NCBI RefSeq assembly: GCF_902497745.1 | Contig: NZ_CABVHJ010000020.1 | Span: forward strand, 1-64,000 | Length of the DNA stretch: 64,000 bases | DNA from: Pseudomonas fluorescens | GTDB lineage: Bacteria > Pseudomonadota > Gammaproteobacteria > Pseudomonadales > Pseudomonadaceae | Direction of reading: 5' to 3' | Shown: positions 32,770-39,031 of the stretch, piece after piece | How positions within the stretch are numbered: the first letter of the stretch is position 1 | Layout of the letters: each line of letters opens with the position of its first letter | Program-made: the position numbers and the translations under genes | The notes under the pieces: model-generated | Database searches by the model: none | What the model was told of the DNA's origin: nothing | The model's input: only the letters and a program-made list of their open reading frames with translations

Positions 32770-33522
32770 TCAGTGACCTATACGGGGTTCTTTCAAGGCG
32801 ATCGGCAGGGTGATTGGTGGGGTAGCCCCAGTCTCTTCCTGTTTGCGCTTGAGATAGTCGAGCGCCACGGCAGCAGCGGCGCGAACGTGATCAACACAGG
32901 CCTGATGCGCCGCCAGCGGATCGCCGCTTTTGATCGCTTCGACCATTTTTTCCATTTCGTGGTTACTCGCGCCACGACGGTTTTCCTGGGAAACCGAGGT
33001 CGCGCGCAGGTAGCTGATGCGCGCCTGCAACTGACGCAACTGAGTCGCCGCGACATGGTTGCCCGAGCCTTCGAGCAGCACATCGTAGAAGCCTTGCACC
33101 GAGTCGATCACCTGCTGCAGCTCGCCGTCCTTGAGCGCCTTGCGGTTCTCGTCGAGGGCTTTTTCCAGGGCTTTGATGTCCTTGGCCTTGGCGCGCAGGG
33201 TGAACAGCTGCACGATCAAACCTTCCAGCACGCAACGCAACTCGTAGATATCGACGGCATCGGCGAGGGTGATGATCGCTACGCGCGGGCCTTTGGCATC
33301 GGCAAACTCGACCAGACCTTCGGATTCCAGGTGACGCAAGGCTTCACGTACAGAAGTACGGCTGACGCCCAGACGATCGCACAAATCGCGCTCGACCAGA
33401 CGATCACCGGGCATGAGCTGGAAATTCATGATCGCGCTACGCAGTTTATCCAGCACGATTTCGCGCAGGGTAACGGGGTTGCGATTGACCTTGAAGCTGT
33501 CGTCGAGTGGCTGGCGTTTCAT
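32770..33522 (-). CDS. GntR-family regulator with FCD domain, candidate controller of the TGGTATACCA regulon
   Basis: A 250-residue protein. The winged helix occupies residues 15-85 (LREIVLDKLRSAIMNFQLMP, LCDRLGVSRTSVREALRHLE). The FCD ligand domain follows, with its metal/ligand residues in FYDVLLEGSGNH near 150, SNHEMEKMVEAIKSGD near 195 and QACVDHVRAA near 215. FCD regulators usually repress catabolic genes and release DNA on binding a small acid or its metal complex. It lies inside the operon that starts under operator 37579, so it is probably autoregulated. All five related operators in the window are best assigned to it. The ligand is unknown. Confidence 0.9.
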   Translation of the reverse strand: MKRQPLDDSFKVNRNPVTLREIVLDKLRSAIMNFQLMPGDRLVERDLCDRLGVSRTSVREALRHLESEGLVEFADAKGPRVAIITLADAVDIYELRCVLEGLIVQLFTLRAKAKDIKALEKALDENRKALKDGELQQVIDSVQGFYDVLLEGSGNHVAATQLRQLQARISYLRATSVSQENRRGASNHEMEKMVEAIKSGDPLAAHQACVDHVRAAAAVALDYLKRKQEETGATPPITLPIALKEPRIGH

Positions 33523-33564
33523 GGGGTCCGCTCTTTAAGTTGGCTGTCCATGCCAGACGGGCAT

Positions 33565-33969
33565 CTAAACAGCCGAGGGGTTGACTGGGGCCTCGGCGTC
33601 GGCTTCGGCAAAGGCTTCACGGGCCAGCCGGAAACTGTCCACGGCTGCCGGAACGCCGCAATAAATGCCGACCTGAAGCAGAATTTCGCGTATTTGCTCA
33701 CGACTCAGGCCGTTACGCAAGGCGCCACGCACATGCAGCTTGAGTTCGTGCGGACGGTTGAGCGCCGAGATCATCGCCAGGTTGATCATGCTGCGCTCCT
33801 TGAGCGACAAACCTTCGCGTCCCCAGACATGGCCCCAGCAGTATTCGGTGACCATTTCCTGCAGCGGGCGGGTGAAGTCGTCGGCGTTCTCTATCGAACG
33901 CTGCACATACGCTTCGCCCAATACCTGAGTGCGGATTTTCAGGCCTTTTTCGTACTTTTCGTTACTCAT
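33565..33969 (-). CDS. Carboxymuconolactone decarboxylase (CMD) family protein
   Basis: A 134-residue alpha-helical protein: ENADDFTRPLQEMVTEYCWG near residue 26, LSLKERSMINLAMISALNRP near 54-73 and HVRGALRNGLSREQIREILLQVGIYCG near 79-105. This is the PcaC/CMD fold, with no AhpD-type CxxC. Enzymes of this size may be true decarboxylases or cofactor-less lyases. The start at the second of two tandem ATGs is chosen from the GGAGG four bases upstream. It is the fifth gene of the operon; its stop is followed 42 bp later by the GntR gene. Confidence 0.88.
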   Translation of the reverse strand: MSNEKYEKGLKIRTQVLGEAYVQRSIENADDFTRPLQEMVTEYCWGHVWGREGLSLKERSMINLAMISALNRPHELKLHVRGALRNGLSREQIREILLQVGIYCGVPAAVDSFRLAREAFAEADAEAPVNPSAV

Positions 33970-33992
33970 CATTCCTCCAATCCACAGGTGTT

Positions 33993-34085
33993 CCCTGTGG
34001 GAGCGAGCCTGCTCGCGAAGGCGTCGTGTCAGTCGATGCAAATGTTGAATGATCGACCGCTTTCGCGAGCAGGCTCGCTCCCACA
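33993..34085. repeat. Inverted REP pair inside the catabolic operon
   Basis: Arms CCCTGTGGGAGCGAGCCTGC and complement. It sits between the flavin reductase and CMD genes, which are otherwise co-oriented, and may modulate downstream expression or RNA stability. Confidence 0.88.
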
Positions 34086-34105
34086 TTGGCAAGCGTGTCA
34101 GGCTG

Positions 34106-34591
34106 TCAGGCCAGGTTCGGCAACGGGCCGAGCTTGCCTTTGTGGTAGATCATCGGTGTCACCGGTTGCGCCGGCAGGATCAGGTTCTTCACCGCGCCGA
34201 CAATGATCGCGTGATCGCCACCGTCATATTCCCGCCACAACTCGCACTCGATGATCGCCGTGGCTTTGGCCAGAATCGGGTTACCCAGTTCGCTTAAATG
34301 CCACTCGATGTCCTTGGCCTTGTCCTTGCCCTTACCGGCAAACGCATAGGCCTCAGCCGTCTGGTCAGCGGACAGCAAATGGATCGCGAATTTCTTGCTA
34401 TCACGCAACACCGGGTAGGTGTCGGAAGCATAGTTGGGACAGAACAGCACCAGCGCCGGGTCAATCGACAGCGCACTGAAGGCGCTGGCGGTGATGCCGA
34501 CGATCCCGCCTTCGGGGTCAACGGTGGTGACCACCGTGACGCCGGACGGGAACGAGCTCATGACGTCTTTGTAAATGCCGGGTTCGATCAT
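34106..34591 (-). CDS. Flavin reductase family protein (FMN reductase component, paralogue B)
   Basis: A 161-residue protein with the same domain and length as the reductase at 2388-2873: FPSGVTVVTT, TASAFSALSIDPALVLFC, GDHAIIVGAV. By hand alignment 117 of 161 positions are identical and no gap is needed. Aggregate motifs fit an NAD(P)H:FMN reductase supplying FMNH2. AGGAGT before the ATG supports the start. It is in the operon with ALDH and CMD, but no monooxygenase large subunit is encoded here, so it probably serves the LLM enzyme at 1185-2228. Confidence 0.9.
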   Translation of the reverse strand: MIEPGIYKDVMSSFPSGVTVVTTVDPEGGIVGITASAFSALSIDPALVLFCPNYASDTYPVLRDSKKFAIHLLSADQTAEAYAFAGKGKDKAKDIEWHLSELGNPILAKATAIIECELWREYDGGDHAIIVGAVKNLILPAQPVTPMIYHKGKLGPLPNLA

Positions 34592-34603
34592 TTCGCAGGA
34601 CTC

Positions 34604-36085
34604 CTAGCGCATCACAAACGGATCAGGCATCGGTGCCTGGGAGAGGTTGATCCACACCGTTTTCAGTTCGGTGTAGGCCAGCACCGAATCGATGCCGCTT
34701 TCGCGTCCATAGCCACTGTTCTTGAAACCGCCGATCGGCGCCATGGCCGACACCGCGCGGTAGGTGTTGACCCAGATGATCCCGGAGCGAACATCGCGAG
34801 CGAGGCGGTGAGCACGGCCGAGATCACGCGTCCAGATGCCCGCCGCGAGGCCAAACTGCGAGTCGTTGGCGATCGCTAGCGCTTCGGCTTCATCTTTAAA
34901 GCGAATCACCGAAGCCACCGGGCCGAAGACTTCTTCCTGCATGATCTTCATCGAATTGCGGTCGCATTCGAACAGCGTCGGCTCATAGAACCAGCCTTCG
35001 CCGAGATCGGTCGGGCGCTTGCCGCCGGTACGCAAACGCGCGCCCTCGGCGATGGCATCCGCGACCAGGCCTTCAACCACCGCCAGTTGCTGCGCGGTCG
35101 CCATCGGGCCCATCTCACTGTGGTCTTCCTGCGGGTTGCCGATGCGAATGCGCTGGGCGCGTTCGACCAGACGATTAACGAATTCGTCGTAGATCTCGTC
35201 CTGTACCAACAACCGTGAACCCGACACGCAACTCTGACCGGAGGCGGCGTAGATCCCGGCAATCGCGCCGTTGATCGCGCTGTCCAGATCGGCGTCGGCG
35301 AAGATGATATTCGGCGACTTGCCACCCAGTTCCAGCGACAACTTGGCGAAGTTCTCGGCGCTGCTGCGCACCACATGCCGTGCCGTCGCCGCGCCGCCAG
35401 TGAAGGCGATCTTGCGGATCAGCGGATGGCGGGTGAGGGCGGCGCCGGTGCTTGGGCCGTAACCGGTGACGACGTTGACCACGCCCGGCGGAATCCCGGC
35501 TTCGAGGGCCAGACGCGCCAGCTCAAGAATCGTTGCCGAGGCGTGCTCGGACGGCTTGATCACAATCGTGTTGCCAGCGGCGAGGGCCGGGGCGAGTTTG
35601 ATTGCGGTCAGATAGAGCGGGCTGTTCCACGGAATGATCGCCGCGACCACGCCCATGGCTTCGTGAACCGTGTAGGCGAACAGATCCGGCTTATCCAGCG
35701 GCAGCGTGCCGCCTTCGAGCTTGTCGGCAAGGCCGGCGGTGTAGTGGAAGAACTCCGGCAGATAACTGACCTGGCCACGGGTTTCGCGGATCAGCTTGCC
35801 GTTGTCGCGGCTTTCCAGTTGCGCCAGTTGTTCTTTATTTTCGGCGATCAAGTCACCGAGACGGCGCAGCAGTTTGCCGCGCGCGGTGGCGGTCAGACCT
35901 CGCCATGCCGGGCTGTCGAAAGCGCTCTGTGCGGACTGCACGGCACGTTCGACGTCGGCCTCATCAGCGTCGGGTAGTTGCGCCCAGGCTTGAGCGGTGG
36001 CCGGATTGAGGCTTTCGAAGGTTTTGCCGGAGAGGGCGTCGACCCATTCTCCGCCGATGCACATCTGGAAGCGTGCGAGTGTCAT
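34604..36085 (-). CDS. Aldehyde dehydrogenase (NAD(P)+-dependent)
   Basis: A 493-residue ALDH. The motifs are IPWNSPLYLTAIKLAPALAA near 148-167, the nucleotide loop FTGGAATARHVV near 227, catalytic Glu in LSLELGGKSPN near 250 and catalytic Cys in ASGQSCVSGSRL near 284. EVFGPVASVIRF marks the C-terminal part. It oxidises an aldehyde intermediate to the acid in the cytoplasm. Its start overlaps the hydrolase stop by 4 bp. In the Rut analogy it takes the place of the semialdehyde-handling step. The substrate is unknown. Confidence 0.93.
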   Translation of the reverse strand: MTLARFQMCIGGEWVDALSGKTFESLNPATAQAWAQLPDADEADVERAVQSAQSAFDSPAWRGLTATARGKLLRRLGDLIAENKEQLAQLESRDNGKLIRETRGQVSYLPEFFHYTAGLADKLEGGTLPLDKPDLFAYTVHEAMGVVAAIIPWNSPLYLTAIKLAPALAAGNTIVIKPSEHASATILELARLALEAGIPPGVVNVVTGYGPSTGAALTRHPLIRKIAFTGGAATARHVVRSSAENFAKLSLELGGKSPNIIFADADLDSAINGAIAGIYAASGQSCVSGSRLLVQDEIYDEFVNRLVERAQRIRIGNPQEDHSEMGPMATAQQLAVVEGLVADAIAEGARLRTGGKRPTDLGEGWFYEPTLFECDRNSMKIMQEEVFGPVASVIRFKDEAEALAIANDSQFGLAAGIWTRDLGRAHRLARDVRSGIIWVNTYRAVSAMAPIGGFKNSGYGRESGIDSVLAYTELKTVWINLSQAPMPDPFVMR

Positions 36086-36915
36086 GCAACGATCCCCTTT
36101 ATATGGTTTTGTCGGGAGTGTGCGAATTGCAGAAATTCCAGCAGCGTCTGGTTGACCAGACGCGGCGACTCTACGGGCATCATATGCCGTTGCTCGGGCA
36201 GCACGGCAACCTTCGCACCGGGGATACGTCGGGCCAGTTGCTCGGCCATTTCCGGGGTCGAACCCGGATCGAGTTCACCGGTGGCGATCAGCGTCGGCGC
36301 CTGAATGCTGCCCAGGTCGTCGGCGCGGTACATGTCTTGGGTGGCGAACAATTCATAAGTGGTCAGGTAACCCTGCGGATCATTATTGGCGAGGGTCTGG
36401 CGCAATGCGGCGATCTGCGCCGGGTTGGCTGCCTGATATTCGCGACTGAACCAGCGTGACAACGCCGCTTCGGCATTGGCGTCCGGGCCGTGTTCGGCCG
36501 CTTGCGCGGTGCGAGCGATGACGCCGGCACGCTGTTCTTCGCTGCGGTTGAACACACTGTTCAGCACCACCAGGCTTTGCAGGCGCTCCGGGTAATGCAG
36601 GGCAAAAGCCCGCGCGACCAGACCGCCCATGGAGAAACCGATCACCGCTGCCTGCGGCAGATTCAGGTGATCGAGCAACTCCAGCAACTGATCGGCGTAA
36701 CCGAGCAGGGCGGTGCCGCTGGCCGGTCGCGGGCTGGCGCCATGGCCGAGCATGTCGTAGGCGATCACCCGGTATTGGCTGGACAGGCCGACGATCTGCC
36801 CGCCCCACATTTCTTTGTTCAGGCCCACGCCGTGGATCAAAACCACGGGCTGGCCTTGGCCGGTCGCCAGGTAACTGGTGCCAGCCGGGGTGAGTTCAGC
36901 GGTGAGCCGAATCAT
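36082..36915 (-). CDS. Alpha/beta-fold hydrolase (RutD/PcaD-like)
   Basis: A 277-residue hydrolase. The oxyanion motif is VVLIHGVGLNKEMW near 24-37, the nucleophile elbow AVIGFSMGGLVAR near 90-102 (Ser in GFSMGG), acid in IATGELDPGSTP near 215 and catalytic His in PEQRHMMPVESP near 243. This looks like carbon-nitrogen or ester hydrolases of the RutD/PcaD/MhpC branch. AGGAGCG before the ATG fixes the start. It is second in the operon, after the AA_synth gene. It probably hydrolyses the ring-opened or oxidised product of the monooxygenase. Confidence 0.9.
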   Translation of the reverse strand: MIRLTAELTPAGTSYLATGQGQPVVLIHGVGLNKEMWGGQIVGLSSQYRVIAYDMLGHGASPRPASGTALLGYADQLLELLDHLNLPQAAVIGFSMGGLVARAFALHYPERLQSLVVLNSVFNRSEEQRAGVIARTAQAAEHGPDANAEAALSRWFSREYQAANPAQIAALRQTLANNDPQGYLTTYELFATQDMYRADDLGSIQAPTLIATGELDPGSTPEMAEQLARRIPGAKVAVLPEQRHMMPVESPRLVNQTLLEFLQFAHSRQNHIKGIVA

Positions 36916-36946
36916 GGAGCGCTCCTGCAATGCCTTTTTATTGTGA

Positions 36947-37537
36947 TTACTGGGCTTTTTCGGCGGCCAGTTCTTCCAGATCGATGTAGCGGTTACCGAT
37001 GCGCGGGTGCAGGCGACCACCGTCGGCGCAACCCAGCACGACGACGATTTCGTCGGCGCGCGGTGCGTCTTCGATCTGCATTTCCAGGGTGATGTAGTGC
37101 GAACGCTGACCTTCGTCGTCCTTGTGCATCATCGGGATCTGAATCGAAGTGCCCGGGCCGCCGCGCTTGTTGGTGAAGCTCAGGTAGCTCTTGGCGTTGA
37201 CGGCTTCGCGGTAGTGGTTGCCGAAGCGCAGGGTGTGGATCACGGCGGAGGCGTGTTCGATCTCGCCATCGGCACCGACCACAGCGGCTTTGCCGTAGGC
37301 CTCGATCTTCTCGGCACCGCCGATGATGCCGACCAGACGCTCGACCATCAGTGCACCGAGGTCAGAGCAATTGGCGCGGATCTGCGGCTTGAGGTCTTCA
37401 ACGAAACCGTTGCCCACCCAAGGGTTTTTCATCACCACGGCGAGGCCAACCATGGTCACCGGCTTGTCAGTGGCTTTGCCGCCTTCGATGAAGGTTTCTT
37501 CGACATAGCTGACGATCTTGCGAATTTCGAAACTCAT
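36947..37537 (-). CDS. AA_synth (DUF1185) family protein, first gene of the catabolic operon
   Basis: A 196-residue protein: MSFEIRKIVSYVEETFIEGG at the start, VGLAVVMKNPWVGNGFVEDL near 30-49, YGKAAVVGADGEIEHASAVI near 80 and RADEIVVVLGCADGGRLHPR near 160. This is the so-called amino-acid-synthesis family (Pfam PF06684), structurally known but of undefined activity. CGGAG supports the ATG. Leading this operon, it is likely an enzyme of the pathway acting on the ring or amide intermediate; that is inference from context. The GntR operator is 42 bp upstream. Confidence 0.85.
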   Translation of the reverse strand: MSFEIRKIVSYVEETFIEGGKATDKPVTMVGLAVVMKNPWVGNGFVEDLKPQIRANCSDLGALMVERLVGIIGGAEKIEAYGKAAVVGADGEIEHASAVIHTLRFGNHYREAVNAKSYLSFTNKRGGPGTSIQIPMMHKDDEGQRSHYITLEMQIEDAPRADEIVVVLGCADGGRLHPRIGNRYIDLEELAAEKAQ

Positions 37538-37575
37538 GAGCTGCTCCGTTGGGGGATTGAGAGTGTCTGTGCGTC

Positions 37576-37596
37576 TGATGGTATACCATAATACCG
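37576..37596. promoter_or_regulatory. GntR/FCD-type operator of the main catabolic operon
   Basis: TGGTATACCA at 37579-37588, extended as GGTATACCATAATACC, identical over 15 bp to the site at 31744. It is 42 bp upstream of the first gene, a position consistent with repression. Confidence 0.75.
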
Positions 37597-37676
37597 ATCG
37601 TGCAAGTCCCCTCGATGACTTTTGCCGCATCACCCCGGCGAATGGTCAGGTATTCAACTCCCAAAGCCCCCACCGA

Positions 37677-37773
37677 CCCCTGTGGGAGCGAGCTTGCTCG
37701 CGAAGAGGCCCTTCCAGTCGACATGTTCATTGCCTGACCCACCGCTTTCGCGAGCAAGCTCGCTCCCACAAGG
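37677..37773. repeat. Inverted REP pair (GTGGGAGCGAGC type)
   Basis: Arms CCCCTGTGGGAGCGAGCTTG and complement, in the 450-bp divergent gap between the catabolic operon and the YCF48 gene. The rest of the gap (37774-37987) shows no gene. Confidence 0.9.
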
Positions 37774-37987
37774 GAATTCATCTGTTACAGAGAGCGGCTT
37801 TCGGTTAACAAAAGATAACGTGGCGCCGATTGTCAGACGTTTCGAAAGCCCGATAGGATGAGCCAGCTTCCGAAGTGGCTCTGGATTGCGGGTTTCAGGA
37901 CTATGCTCCTGAGCAGCCATCAGCGGAGCACACTTGCGGCGCCCTTGAAGGCCAGATGGCCTAACAATAATAAATAGGGGAAGGTCT

Positions 37988-39031
37988 ATGAGTCGTTGCC
38001 GCCCGCCGGCGTTACGCAACACCGCGTTGCTGGCCACAGCACTCTCGCTGCTGGGCTTTGCCACGTTATCGGCACCGGTGATTGCCGCCGAGGCCCCGGC
38101 CGATGTGGTCTATGCCACCGAATCCGCCAAAGCCGCGAAAAGCCTGATTCTCGACGTCGTCCACGCCGGTGCGCGACTGGTCGCGGTCGGCGATCGCGGG
38201 CACATCCTTTATTCCGATGACCAGGGCAAAACCTGGAAACAGGCCAAGGTGCCGAGCCGACAACTGCTGACCGCTGTGTATTTTGTCGACGACAAGCACG
38301 GCTGGGCGGTCGGTCACGACGCACAAATCCTCGCCAGCGCAGACGGCGGTCTGACCTGGACCAAACAATTCGAAGACCTCAAACGTGAATCGCCGCTGCT
38401 CGACGTCTGGTTCAAGGACGCCAACAGCGGCCTTGCCGTGGGCGCTTACGGCGCGCTGCTGGAAACCACTGACGGCGGTAAAAACTGGGAAGACGTCAGC
38501 GACCGCCTCGACAACGAAGACCAGTTCCACCTCAACGCCATCGCGGCGGTGAAGGACGCCGGGCTGTTCATCGTCGGCGAGTCGGGCAGCATGTTCCGCT
38601 CCGCCGACGACGGCCAGACCTGGGAAAAACTCGAAGGCCCGTACGAAGGTTCGCTGTTCGGCGTGATCGGCACGGCACAACCGCAAACCCTGCTGGCTTA
38701 CGGCTTGCGCGGCAATCTCTACCGCTCAACGGATTTCGGCAGCACCTGGCAACAGGTCGAATTGAAAGCCGCGCGCGGTGCGCTGGAGTTCGGCTTGTCT
38801 GGCGCGACCCTGCTCGAAGACGGTTCTATCGTCATCGTCGGCAACGGCGGTTCGGTGATCAGCAGCAGCGACAACGGCGAGACCTTCAGCGTGTTCAACC
38901 GTCCGGACCGCATCTCGCTGTCATCGGTCACCGCTGCTGGCGACGGCAACCTGATTCTGAGCGGGCAGGGTGGCGTTCACACCACGCAGCCAAACGGTGC
39001 CGAGATCAATAACAAGAAGGCGGGGCTATGA
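37988..39031 (+). CDS. Exported YCF48/BNR-repeat beta-propeller protein
   Basis: A 347-residue protein with a signal peptide (about residues 1-34, ending VIAAEAP). It is made of repeated propeller blades with the BNR signature SxDxGxTW: YSDDQGKTWKQ, SADGGLTWTK, TTDGGKNWED, SADDGQTWEK, STDFGSTWQQ, SSDNGETFSV. Related proteins (YCF48, HCF136) assist membrane-complex assembly. GGGGAAGG supports the start. The stop overlaps the RND exporter start (ATGA), so it probably works with it in the periplasm. In many proteobacteria this pair follows DUF1302 and DUF1329 genes, which are not here. Confidence 0.88.
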   Translation: MSRCRPPALRNTALLATALSLLGFATLSAPVIAAEAPADVVYATESAKAAKSLILDVVHAGARLVAVGDRGHILYSDDQGKTWKQAKVPSRQLLTAVYFVDDKHGWAVGHDAQILASADGGLTWTKQFEDLKRESPLLDVWFKDANSGLAVGAYGALLETTDGGKNWEDVSDRLDNEDQFHLNAIAAVKDAGLFIVGESGSMFRSADDGQTWEKLEGPYEGSLFGVIGTAQPQTLLAYGLRGNLYRSTDFGSTWQQVELKAARGALEFGLSGATLLEDGSIVIVGNGGSVISSSDNGETFSVFNRPDRISLSSVTAAGDGNLILSGQGGVHTTQPNGAEINNKKAGL

